Shown here piece after piece: positions 1 through 7,077 of a stretch of DNA of 10,068 nt. The notes under the pieces were generated by a model. It saw only the letters and a program-made list of their open reading frames with translations, was not told the DNA's origin and made no database searches. The position numbers and the translations under genes are program-made. The stretch covers positions 1-10,068 of the forward strand of contig QHON01000186.1 of assembly GCA_003218815.1 (NCBI GenBank). Direction: 5' to 3'. The first letter of the stretch is position 1, and every line of letters begins with the position of its first letter. The DNA comes from Verrucomicrobiota bacterium. Lineage in GTDB: Bacteria > Verrucomicrobiota > Verrucomicrobiia > Chthoniobacterales > UBA10450.

Positions 1-691
1 GACGGCGCCTCGCTCTGCGATCGTCACCATCCGACCGGGCCGGCTTCGCTGCTTTCGGTGAATAATCCCAGGAGTTCGACTCGGCAGATCCTGACAATCG
101 AGACGATGAAACGCGGTCCCTAATTTGCGGCCCTGTTTTCGGTGAATAACCCCACCAGCCCGGCTCGGTCGTGTCGGGAATCTGTGGTGCGTCCGGATAG
201 ACCCACTGATGCGGACCTGAATTGCATTCCTTGGTCGGACAGTGAAGCTGGTACGTGCCGTTTTCGGAGCGCGTAATTTGCACCTCATGGCCGTTGAACT
301 TTTTCTCGCAAAGAAAGCAAACGCGCTGATCGTCGAGCGACTTCCAATATCGCCATGTTCGAAAATGATCGAGGCTTTGCAAGGCTTGGAGCTTGTCCCT
401 AATTTGCGTCCCTGCTTTTGGTGAATAACCCCACCAGTCCGGCTCGGTCGTGTCAGGAACTAGTGGCGCGTCCGGATAGACCCATTGATACGGCCCTGAA
501 TTGCAATCCTTGGTCGGACACTGAAGCTCGTACTTGCCGTTATCGGAGCGCGTAATTTGCACCTCATGGCCGTTGAACTTTTTCGCGCAAAGAATGCAAA
601 CCCGCTGATCGTCGAGCGACTTCCAATATCGCCATGTTCGAAAATGATCGAGGCTTTGTAAAATTTCGAGCTTGTCCTTTTCGGCTTTCAT
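1..691 (-). CDS. Tandem zinc-ribbon-like protein, 3' end outside window
   Basis: I translated this directly from the minus strand. It starts at the ATG at 691-689 and stays open for 230 codons to the window edge, so the C-terminus is missing. Residues 11-99 and 104-192 are two copies of one unit, 93 residues apart and identical at about 76 of 89 positions. Each unit has four cysteines in a C-x2-C-x22-C-x4-C pattern (C32, C35, C58, C63 and C125, C128, C151, C156), the geometry of a zinc ribbon. Flanking conserved blocks are LDHFRTWRYWKSLDD, CPTKxCNSGP, QWVYPDAP and EPxWWGYSPK. A shortened WDYSPKA echo occurs at residues 208-214, followed by an Arg-rich stretch. There is no signal peptide or membrane segment, so it is probably cytoplasmic. 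An AAGGA Shine-Dalgarno lies 6 nt before the ATG. I do not recognise a named family; metal or nucleic-acid binding is an inference from cysteine spacing only. Confidence 0.85.
   Translation of the reverse strand, partial: MKAEKDKLEILQSLDHFRTWRYWKSLDDQRVCILCAKKFNGHEVQITRSDNGKYELQCPTKDCNSGPYQWVYPDAPLVPDTTEPDWWGYSPKAGTQIRDKLQALQSLDHFRTWRYWKSLDDQRVCFLCEKKFNGHEVQITRSENGTYQLHCPTKECNSGPHQWVYPDAPQIPDTTEPGWWGYSPKTGPQIRDRVSSSRLSGSAESNSWDYSPKAAKPARSDGDDRRARRR
116..382 (-). repeat. Tandem intragenic repeat, copy 2
   Basis: Second copy of the 279-nt unit (encodes residues 104-192), in frame with copy 1. The cysteines and the aromatic blocks are unchanged. By my hand count about 14 of the differences are non-synonymous and 6 synonymous. 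A short third echo of the unit's end (YSPKA) follows near 50-68. Confidence 0.9.
395..661 (-). repeat. Tandem intragenic repeat, copy 1
   Basis: First 267 nt of a 279-nt repeating unit inside the zinc-ribbon gene (encodes residues 11-99). Aligned by eye with copy 2 at 116-382 it differs at about 20 positions (about 92% identity). A stretch of more than 50 nt at the 5' side of the unit is identical, including synonymous positions, which suggests a recent duplication or gene conversion. Confidence 0.9.
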
Positions 692-697
692 TCGGCT

Positions 698-703
698 TCC
701 TTC
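698..703 (-). promoter_or_regulatory. Shine-Dalgarno site of the zinc-ribbon gene
   Basis: Read on the minus strand this is GAAGGA, ending 6 nt before the ATG at 691. It is the clearest ribosome binding site in the window and fixes the start of the tandem zinc-ribbon gene. Confidence 0.6.
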
Positions 704-1009
704 TATTATCCAGCAGTACGAAAAAAGGCGAGCTAATATCGGCGCAGCCTCTCTTCGGCTGTTGGATCTGGGGATCGCGCTAAGCGGTGTCTCAGCGAAC
801 ACCCGGCCCTGCAGCTTCTTCAGCCCGGCCGAAGATGCGTTGAAACGTCGGATGACGTAATCGAGGGCGATTTTATCAGGACTCCCGACAGCCGTCTATG
901 GGACTTTAGTCCTATGCGTTTAGGAGCCGTAGGTTGCGCGTCCGAGCCGCGCCAAGCGCAAAATTGAAATTGCAGAGGCAACCGCGTCGGCTGCGGCGAT
1001 CTTACCCAA

Positions 1010-1028
1010 TGCAGGCGAAACGCCTGCC
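1010..1028. repeat. REP-like GCAGGC hairpin, copy A
   Basis: Hairpin with stem GCAGGCG / CGCCTGC and loop AAA, starting 14 nt past the trxA stop codon. The 19-nt core matches 3516-3534 at 17 of 19 positions. It has no T-run on either side, so it is not a classical intrinsic terminator, although it could slow or stabilise the end of the trxA transcript. Confidence 0.6.
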
Positions 1029-1041
1029 ACCCCGGGGCTGA

Positions 1042-1374
1042 TTACGCGAGCGCGTCGATACGGCCAAGCAAATCTTTTTTGCTCGCCATGCCGGTGACCT
1101 GGTCGCGCAGTTGCCCGTTTTTGAAGAAGAGCAACGCTGGAATGGCGCGAATGTTGTACTTGAACGAAAGGCTCTGGTTTTCGTCCACGTTTACTTTTGC
1201 AATCTTGATCGCATCGGCCTTTTCGCGCGCGATCTCGTCCAGCAACGGCGCAACCATTTTGCAGGGACCACACCATTCCGCCCAAAAATCGACAATCACA
1301 GGTTTGCTGCTTTGCGTTACTTCGCGGTCAAAATTGGATTCGTCGACATTGATTACAGCGGAATTGTTGTCCAT
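1042..1374 (-). CDS. trxA: Thioredoxin
   Basis: Small cytoplasmic dithiol-disulfide oxidoreductase that reduces disulfides in target proteins and is itself reduced by thioredoxin reductase. The 110-residue product matches the usual length of bacterial thioredoxin. The active site WCGPCK is at residues 34-39 (C35, C38), preceded by the strand VIVDFWAEW. The conserved cis-proline loop is IRAIP (P79), followed by LLFFKNGQ. I chose the ATG at 1374. An in-frame TTG at 1398 would add eight residues, overlap the upstream gene and gives no better ribosome site. The upstream Pro/Ala-rich gene stops at 1380, only 5 nt away, and there is no Shine-Dalgarno, so translation is probably coupled. It is the last gene of the minus-strand cluster, followed by the GCAGGC hairpin. 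Confidence 0.96.
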   Translation of the reverse strand: MDNNSAVINVDESNFDREVTQSSKPVIVDFWAEWCGPCKMVAPLLDEIAREKADAIKIAKVNVDENQSLSFKYNIRAIPALLFFKNGQLRDQVTGMASKKDLLGRIDALA

Positions 1375-1379
1375 AGGTT

Positions 1380-1967
1380 TTAAGAAAAGTAAGTCCAAAT
1401 CTGAATAATCAAAATGACAGCGGAAGCTCCGAGCAGCGCCCAGCAGATCGGCATCGGAATTGCACTGATCGTCGCACTCTCCTCGGCTTTCTCGATTGGT
1501 GCACCTGCGATCGAAGTCCTCTGAGACGCAATCTGTGGCATAGCGATGAGCGGCTGAGTTTTTTTCATCTCAACCGCTGGCGCTGGCATCACCCGGGGCT
1601 CAGGCATTACCGGGACACGCGCCGTCTCCTTCTTGGGGCCGGGCGAAACCGACTCTGGCGCTGCACTAACCGAGCCAGGGTCGAGAGCAGGCTCAGGGGC
1701 TGAAAGGATGGCTGGGGCTGGCCCCGGCGAGGGAACTGAAGAGGCCCCTGGTGAGGCGAATAATGACGGTGATACAAACGCTCTTGCGGGAGGTTTTGGA
1801 GCCTCGGGAGGCTGGTGAGGCACCTTGTTTGCCGACTGATGGGCTGGCAACTGAATGCGCACCGTGTCGCGCGAACGCGTATTAGTGTCGGACGGCTTCG
1901 CGACCGGCTCCTGCGGCGGCAAAACAATGCGAACAGTCTCTTTTTTTGGTTCGTTTGGGTCGGCCAT
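1380..1967 (-). CDS. Pro/Ala-rich tail-anchored membrane protein with KETVRI motifs
   Basis: The 195-residue protein belongs to no named family that I recognise. Three related short motifs occur in the soluble part: KKETVRIVLP (residues 8-17), RDTVRIQLP (33-41) and KKETARVPVMP (112-122). Between them is a long, probably disordered region rich in Pro, Ala and Ser (about 45-135). The last 23 residues form one hydrophobic segment (about 173-193, ending WTYFS). There is no N-terminal signal, so the protein is predicted to be tail-anchored with its N-terminus in the cytoplasm. The basic VRI-type motifs could be docking peptides or phosphorylation sites; this is speculation. It sits 111 bp after rimO and 5 bp before trxA. 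A weak extended -10 (TGCTATACG on the minus strand, 1994-1986) could give it its own promoter. No Shine-Dalgarno precedes the ATG. Confidence 0.75.
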   Translation of the reverse strand: MADPNEPKKETVRIVLPPQEPVAKPSDTNTRSRDTVRIQLPAHQSANKVPHQPPEAPKPPARAFVSPSLFASPGASSVPSPGPAPAILSAPEPALDPGSVSAAPESVSPGPKKETARVPVMPEPRVMPAPAVEMKKTQPLIAMPQIASQRTSIAGAPIEKAEESATISAIPMPICWALLGASAVILIIQIWTYFS

Positions 1968-2078
1968 CAGACGGAGCGAATCGGTCGTATAGCATCGCTC
2001 AAAATGAGCAACTTGTCACTCGTCAAGTTCATTCGGATACCAAATGTCTGGGCCCGGCAGGGAATCAGCCGGAGGAGC

Positions 2079-3497
2079 TTAGGCCAGCAGATCGTATCCG
2101 CGGCTTCCCGTGATTTTGCGCCAAGTGAATTCGCCCACTGTTGCCGTCTCGGACAAAATGACTCGCGCGTCGACATCCGCCGCGTCCGCTTCGCTGCGAG
2201 CGACATGTGGCTGGTCAACCAGTAACTTTATTTCGCTTCCAACTTTCTCCCGTGCAATGGCGTGAGCGATCTCCTGCTGGATCGACATCGCGATCCGGTA
2301 ACGTGCATTCTTAATTTCTGGGGGAATTTGGTTCGACATTTTCGCCGCGCGCGAACCCTCCTCCTGGGAGTATTTGAAGATGCCAAGCCGTTCAAATCGA
2401 GCGCGCCCAATGAAGTCGAGCAGGGTCTCAAACTCCGCTTCTGTTTCGCCGGGAAATCCAACGATGAAAGTGGTGCGGATGGCAAGGCCAGGAATTCCGG
2501 CGCGCAACTTGCCGATCAACTTCTCGATATGGACGCGCGAGGTTTCCCGCTGCATCCGGCGCAACATTGATTCATCGATGTGCTGCAAGGGAATATCGAT
2601 ATAACGCGCAACCTTGTCGCATTCTGCGATCGTCTCGATCAATTCATCGCTCCAATGCGCCGGATGTGTATAAAGCAGGCGCACCCAAAATTCGCCTTCG
2701 ATCTCTTGAATTTTGCGAAGCAGAGCCGTAAGCGTTGGTCCACGCGACGAATCAACTGGTTGACGAGGGCCCGCTTTTTGCGACCACAAGTCCATCCCGT
2801 AATACGTCGTGTCCTGACTGATCAAATTTATCTCACGCACGCCTTCCTTGACGAGTCCTCGGACCTCCGCGAGCACCGATTCAGGATTCCGACTCCGGTG
2901 TTTTCCCCGCATCCGTGGGATCACGCAAAAACTACACGGGTGATTGCAGCCTTCGGCAATTTTAACATAAGCCGAGTGCGCTGGGGTAAGTCTGAAGCGC
3001 GGAGTGTCGTAATCGGGAATATAACTGGGATGAGGGGTAACGAAGTTGTAGCCGAGGTTGGTAGCTGGGGCAGCGTCAGCTAAAGAGGCCCGACCGGGAT
3101 CGTCGCCCCCGGTCACCACCCTCTGAACAATTTCCCCAAGTTCGCTCACTTGATCGAGTCCCACGAACGCGTCCACCTCCGGCAGCAACTCGCGCAGCTC
3201 ACTCGAGAATCTTTGCGACATACAACCGCTCACGATTAATTTCTGGTTTGGTCGCTTGGATAAACCGCGCTGCTGATGCGCCTCCAGAATCGAATTAATG
3301 GATTCTTCCTTGGCTGAATCAATAAACGCGCAGGTGTTGACCACCAAGACATCGGCATCTTGCGCGCGGGAGGTAATTTCCATTCCGCACTGCAGCACAC
3401 TGCCGAGCATGATCTCGGCATCGACAAGGTTTTTAGCGCAACCGAGGCTGATCATGCCAACTTTTGTGCGATATGGACGTGGTGGCGGGCGTGTCAT
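2079..3497 (-). CDS. rimO: Ribosomal protein S12 methylthiotransferase RimO
   Basis: Radical-SAM enzyme that adds a methylthio group to the conserved aspartate of ribosomal protein S12. Numbered from the ATG at 3497 (472 residues), the N-terminal methylthiotransferase domain carries three cluster cysteines: SLGCAKNLVD (C20), VNTCAF (C56) and VSGCMS (C92). The radical-SAM domain has CNHPCSFC (C184, C188, C191), which binds the second 4Fe-4S cluster and SAM. A TRAM-type domain ends the protein. The SLGCAKNLVDAE signature points to RimO rather than MiaB. The frame stays open to an ATG at 3560, but the extra 21 residues (including VAAGLSPANP) are a translation of the GCAGGC repeat, so I prefer 3497; GAAG just before it is only a weak ribosome site. 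The length suits the family. It follows the RodZ-like gene on the same strand and is probably cotranscribed. Confidence 0.95.
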   Translation of the reverse strand: MTRPPPRPYRTKVGMISLGCAKNLVDAEIMLGSVLQCGMEITSRAQDADVLVVNTCAFIDSAKEESINSILEAHQQRGLSKRPNQKLIVSGCMSQRFSSELRELLPEVDAFVGLDQVSELGEIVQRVVTGGDDPGRASLADAAPATNLGYNFVTPHPSYIPDYDTPRFRLTPAHSAYVKIAEGCNHPCSFCVIPRMRGKHRSRNPESVLAEVRGLVKEGVREINLISQDTTYYGMDLWSQKAGPRQPVDSSRGPTLTALLRKIQEIEGEFWVRLLYTHPAHWSDELIETIAECDKVARYIDIPLQHIDESMLRRMQRETSRVHIEKLIGKLRAGIPGLAIRTTFIVGFPGETEAEFETLLDFIGRARFERLGIFKYSQEEGSRAAKMSNQIPPEIKNARYRIAMSIQQEIAHAIAREKVGSEIKLLVDQPHVARSEADAADVDARVILSETATVGEFTWRKITGSRGYDLLA

Positions 3498-3515
3498 CCG
3501 CTTCGATGTTGGATT

Positions 3516-3534
3516 TGCAGGCGATAGGCCTGCC
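3516..3534. repeat. REP-like GCAGGC hairpin, copy B
   Basis: Hairpin with stem GCAGGC / GCCTGC and a 5-nt loop (GATAG). It matches the hairpin at 1010-1028 at 17 of 19 positions. It lies in the 75-bp gap between the RodZ-like gene and the preferred rimO start. An additional short inverted pair, CCGC-N7-GCGG, follows at 3533-3547. As an RNA hairpin it could affect rimO translation or transcript processing. Confidence 0.6.
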
Positions 3535-3572
3535 GCTACGGAGGCGGTATGCTCTCGCATTGAGAAAGAAAA

Positions 3573-4499
3573 TTAGTTGACCGTCACGTCGTCGTCGTCG
3601 TCTTCGAGCGCTTTGCCATTTTTCATGATCTGAACGGCGTCAGGATCGAGAACGTGCACGGAAATATGCTGACCGCTAAACTCCACAGTGCCGTCAGTCG
3701 GCGAAATCCAACGCTCGACAGCAGGGTTCCCTTTTTCATTGTCCACAGTGACTTTGATGTAGGTTCTTTTAAGCGGCCGAATAGCGACACGGTTCGGTCC
3801 GGCTGACTCCGTCGGAGCCGAGTTGGCAGCGCCGCGCGCTTTTGCGAGATCTTCTGGGCGCACAGGCTCGGCTCGCCGCACTTCTGGCTCTGAGGGCGCA
3901 GGCGTGGCTGCAGCAACCGCTGTCGCCTTTCGCGTAACCGTGGCCGATGGGGAGATCGACGGTGCCGACACAACGTTACTCGTCGTCGTCTTTTCCGCAG
4001 CGATGCTTGGCGATGCGGTCGCAGAGTTTGAGATCGCGGAGGCACTCGGCGACACTTGAGCTGCAGGTTCCGCAGCCCGCCGAGAAATCCGCTGGACATT
4101 GAGAATCAGCTTCATCACCGAAAAACCGACTACCAGCACCAGGATCCCAAAGATGAGTGGCATTGGTGATACACGATCGCGCTTGGAAGGACGAACAACA
4201 GGCGCACTGGCTTGTTTTGGGGCAGGATTTTCCTGAAGGTATGAGTAGCCATCGACTGTGACGTGCTCGGAATCCTCAAAGGCTTCGAGATATGGCGTTA
4301 CATCGACATCCAAAAATTTCCCGTAGATGAGCAGGAACCCTTTTGCATACGCCAGGCTGGGAAATTGCGAAAAATCGTCCGCCTCAATCTCTGCCAGCCG
4401 CGCCGGACGAATCTTGGTCATGCGCGCTGCTTCGTCGAGAGTAAGATTGCGCGCACGCCTCGCCTCTTCAAACTTTTTACCGATTCCTTCGATAGTCAT
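3573..4499 (-). CDS. RodZ-like HTH membrane protein
   Basis: Likely cytoskeletal or cell-shape protein of the RodZ type, which in rod-shaped bacteria links MreB to the inner membrane. The 308 residues contain a cytoplasmic Cro/C1-type helix-turn-helix domain (about 5-70, with LTLDEAARMTKI and the YAKGFLLIYGKFLDV segment typical of RodZ). A basic linker leads into one membrane helix (about 113-133), then a low-complexity Ala/Ser/Thr/Pro spacer (about 140-240). The C-terminal domain is small and beta-rich (about 243-295, TYIKVTVDNEKG... VEFSGQHISV), resembling the DUF4115 domain of RodZ. The end is very acidic, with five consecutive Asp. The start ATG lies 15 bp after the ftsK stop with no Shine-Dalgarno, so coupling to ftsK is likely. 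The architecture is clear; an actual role in shape is family knowledge, as no mreB is in view. Confidence 0.88.
   Translation of the reverse strand: MTIEGIGKKFEEARRARNLTLDEAARMTKIRPARLAEIEADDFSQFPSLAYAKGFLLIYGKFLDVDVTPYLEAFEDSEHVTVDGYSYLQENPAPKQASAPVVRPSKRDRVSPMPLIFGILVLVVGFSVMKLILNVQRISRRAAEPAAQVSPSASAISNSATASPSIAAEKTTTSNVVSAPSISPSATVTRKATAVAAATPAPSEPEVRRAEPVRPEDLAKARGAANSAPTESAGPNRVAIRPLKRTYIKVTVDNEKGNPAVERWISPTDGTVEFSGQHISVHVLDPDAVQIMKNGKALEDDDDDVTVN
3588..3602 (-). repeat. (GAC)5 trinucleotide run
   Basis: Five GAC codons in a row near the 3' end of the RodZ-like gene give five Asp residues just before the C-terminus. The pure repeat could expand or contract by slippage without breaking the frame. 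Confidence 0.7.
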
Positions 4500-4514
4500 G
4501 ATGGGGGTTGGCGG

Positions 4515-6953
4515 CTAAACGGCCGCGTCAAGGTCGACAAGAATCTCGCGCGGTTTAGCGCCTTCGCCGGGACCCAAAATACCGCGCTGCTCCAGAATAT
4601 CAACGATGCGCGCAGCACGCGTGTAACCGAGTCGCAGTCGCCGTTGAAGCAAGGACGTGGAAGCGCGTTTTTCCTGCCGAATGATTTCAAGACATTTCTC
4701 CACCAGCTCTTCGTCTTCCTCCGTTACTTCTTCTTCTGACGGTGCCACGGATTGCAATTTCTGCTGCATCTCCGGATCAAAAGCAGGTGGGCTTTGCGCG
4801 GAAACGAATTCAACGAGCCGACGAATTTCATCATCGGTCACAAGTACACCTTGGGCGCGAATAAGACGCGAAGCGCTCGGCGGGAGGTATAGCATATCGC
4901 CTTGCCCAAGCAATCGGTCGGCGCCGTTTTCGTCAAGAATGACGCGACTGTCGATCTTGGATGCAACCTGGAATGCAATCCGGCTCGGAATATTCGCTTT
5001 GATGACGCCGGTAATGACATCCGCCCGCGGCGTTTGCGTGGCTACGATCAGATGAATGCCAGCGGCACGGGCCATTTGGGTGATCCGCGCGATCGCGGTC
5101 TCAACGTCGGCTGGCGCCGTCTGCATCAAATCGGCCAGCTCATCGATAATGACTACGATGTAGGGAATTTTATCGGGAATGACCAACTCGTCTTCGCGCG
5201 GAACCTTGATTTCAGCAGCGGTGGCTCTATCGGCAGCAACACGTTTCGCTGGCGGTACGTCCGCCTCTTCAGAATCAAGATCGCCGTCTTTCTTTTTTAC
5301 TGGTCGAGCATTGAAGCTAGCGATGTTGCGAACGCCAGCCCGCGCGAAGATTTTATAACGACGTTCCATCTCATCGATCAGCCACCGCAAAGCGAGGAGC
5401 ACCTTTTTTAGGTCGACAACCACTGGGAGCGCGAGGTGCGGCAGCGAATTGTAAACCTGCATCTCGACCATTTTGGGATCGATCATGATAAAACGCAGTT
5501 CCTCCGGGGTGAACCGGAAGAGCATGCTTGCGACGAGGGCGTTAATGCACACGCTCTTCCCGCTGCCTGTAGTGCCGGCCACTAGCAGGTGCGGCATTTG
5601 TGCCAGATCGGTGACGATCGCTTTGCCATAAACGTCTTTACCGAGCGCGAGCGGAATCTTTGCGCGTCCTTTCGCCTCGTCCCAGTCGGGCGAGTGCAGG
5701 AGTTCTCGCAGTGTCACCGTCACTTTGCGGGAGTTCGCGAGTTCGATTCCAACAGTGTCTTTGCCTGGAATCGGCGCAAGAATATTAATACGCTCGGCAC
5801 GCGTAGCGCGCGCAAGATCGCGCTCCAGGCTCACAATCTTGTCCACGCGGACGCCCTTCGCCGGATACACTTCATAGCGGGTTATTGTAGGCCCCTTTGT
5901 AATGTCGCCCGGTGCCACTGCAATGCCGAACTGGGCCAGGGTGTCGATCAAAATCTGTTGAACGCGCTCCAATTCAGATGGATCCGCGGCCGCGCGCCCT
6001 TCCACATCTTGTTCGTCCAGCAAATCCAAACCGGGCAATACATAGTTTTCGGATTTCCAGGTTCGACTAGCTAAGGCTGGAGCCGGTTTTGATTTCTCGC
6101 CACTGGCGCGCAGCTCAGCGAGAGACGGTTTTCGACGGCCCGGCGTCCGCTCCCTCGGCAAAGCGGTTGTATCAACCACTTTCGGTTTTGGCCGATTTGC
6201 GAGCTCGTCAGCCAAAATAAAAGCGCCAGCCGGCTCAGGCACGGACACGTCTTTCCTTTTCAGCCGTTTTTCGAGCAATCTCCGCTGCTTCGCGAGCTGT
6301 TTCTCGCTGATCTCGATTTTTTCTTTTAGATTCGATTTTTGAAATCGCCGACGCAATCGCCATTCATGCAACCTCGCATTTGTGCGCCGTGTCGCAGCGA
6401 CCGTCTCGCGCACAAGATGAATCGGCCGTAATCCAGTCATCAGAATCAGCGTCGCCACGTAAATTCCGATTAACAGAATAACGGAGCCGACTTGGCCAAG
6501 AACATTGCGGAGCAAGCCATGATGCCCATCCGCAAAACAATAACCGATCCAGCCGCCTGGTCCCTGGATGTTGAAAGCAGAATGCCAGCCGCGCAGATGA
6601 TACGGTTGCAAATGGAGCAGGCAGGCGCCGGAAGCGATAAAAAGAATGATCCACGTGATTCGCCGCGTCACCCGCAAACGCGGGTGAAACAATTTCGCTA
6701 CGCCGAAGCCGAGAAGGGTCGCTGCCAAAAGATATGCGGCGGCGCCGATCAGCTGATAGCAGATTCCCGCGATAATTGCACCGAACGGCCCGATGAAATT
6801 TTGCGCGGGATGATTTGCCGGCGAGCTACTGCTGAACCAAACCCAGGATGGCACGTCCTTCGGCGTGTAGGAAACCAACGCGAGAAAGAGCAATGTCCCG
6901 ACGAAGAGGAGAATGAGAGCGAAGACTTCGTTCCAGGCGCTATTTTTTTCCAT
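4515..6953 (-). CDS. ftsK: DNA translocase FtsK
   Basis: ATP-driven DNA pump of the division septum that clears chromosome termini and, in studied bacteria, activates XerCD recombination. Numbered from the ATG at 6953 (812 residues): an N-terminal membrane domain with several hydrophobic segments (roughly 10-185), a charged basic linker (about 190-310), then the motor. Walker A is GTTGSGKS (460-467), Walker B is VVIIDELADLM (D604, E605), followed by ARAAGIHLIVATQTP. The C-terminal winged-helix gamma domain (about 748-805, with LLQRRLRLGYTRAARIVDILE) reads KOPS orientation sequences. The frame is also open to a TTG at 6998, but the ATG at 6953 has GGTGG five bases upstream and begins MEKNSAWNEV directly before the first membrane segment. 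It heads the minus-strand cluster and is followed 15 bp later by the RodZ-like gene. Confidence 0.97.
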   Translation of the reverse strand: MEKNSAWNEVFALILLFVGTLLFLALVSYTPKDVPSWVWFSSSSPANHPAQNFIGPFGAIIAGICYQLIGAAAYLLAATLLGFGVAKLFHPRLRVTRRITWIILFIASGACLLHLQPYHLRGWHSAFNIQGPGGWIGYCFADGHHGLLRNVLGQVGSVILLIGIYVATLILMTGLRPIHLVRETVAATRRTNARLHEWRLRRRFQKSNLKEKIEISEKQLAKQRRLLEKRLKRKDVSVPEPAGAFILADELANRPKPKVVDTTALPRERTPGRRKPSLAELRASGEKSKPAPALASRTWKSENYVLPGLDLLDEQDVEGRAAADPSELERVQQILIDTLAQFGIAVAPGDITKGPTITRYEVYPAKGVRVDKIVSLERDLARATRAERINILAPIPGKDTVGIELANSRKVTVTLRELLHSPDWDEAKGRAKIPLALGKDVYGKAIVTDLAQMPHLLVAGTTGSGKSVCINALVASMLFRFTPEELRFIMIDPKMVEMQVYNSLPHLALPVVVDLKKVLLALRWLIDEMERRYKIFARAGVRNIASFNARPVKKKDGDLDSEEADVPPAKRVAADRATAAEIKVPREDELVIPDKIPYIVVIIDELADLMQTAPADVETAIARITQMARAAGIHLIVATQTPRADVITGVIKANIPSRIAFQVASKIDSRVILDENGADRLLGQGDMLYLPPSASRLIRAQGVLVTDDEIRRLVEFVSAQSPPAFDPEMQQKLQSVAPSEEEVTEEDEELVEKCLEIIRQEKRASTSLLQRRLRLGYTRAARIVDILEQRGILGPGEGAKPREILVDLDAAV

Positions 6954-7077
6954 GCGGGCCACCGCGTCTGATAGTAATCCTGTGGCCGTTTCTTTCAATC
7001 ATTTGTACAGCCGCTCGCCGATCCCGCCTAACTCATGATCGTGTTCCCAGGTGCAATCCCGGCGCGAATAGCGAGAA

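Larger units (their letters stand above)
692..1041. other. Gene-free stretch between trxA and the zinc-ribbon gene
   Basis: No reading frame here looks like a real protein. Visible structure: a small inverted repeat CAGCC-N7-GGCTG at 745-761, a short palindrome GGACT-TT-AGTCC at 901-912 flanked on both sides by CTATG, and the GCAGGC hairpin at 1010-1028. The stretch must hold the promoter of the zinc-ribbon gene, but I could not pick out a convincing -35/-10 pair. The part at roughly 900-1030 has the look of an interspersed intergenic repeat, which is an inference from the hairpin shared with 3516-3534. Confidence 0.5.

Noticed and set aside
116..661. CRISPR array or tandem satellite DNA
   Set aside because: The 279-nt unit occurs only twice, has no spacers and stays in one coding frame with conserved cysteines; it is a duplicated protein domain.
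242..860. Two short plus-strand frames opposite the zinc-ribbon gene
   Set aside because: They are antisense shadows; the repeated frame on the minus strand keeps its cysteines and has a ribosome binding site.
895..916. CTATG direct repeats around GGACTTTAGTCC as target-site duplications of a tiny insertion
   Set aside because: The enclosed sequence is only about 11 nt with no mobile-element ends; chance is more likely.
1011..1027. Rho-independent terminator after trxA
   Set aside because: The hairpin is good but no T-run follows on the minus strand, and the same element also occurs ahead of rimO, so a repeat is the better explanation.
920..1285. 121-codon minus-strand frame overlapping trxA
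   Set aside because: It is trxA in another frame followed by translated intergenic repeat; trxA is unambiguous.
1986..1994. Extended -10 (TGCTATACG, minus strand) before the Pro/Ala-rich gene
   Set aside because: No acceptable -35 at normal spacing. I mention it with the gene but do not call a promoter.
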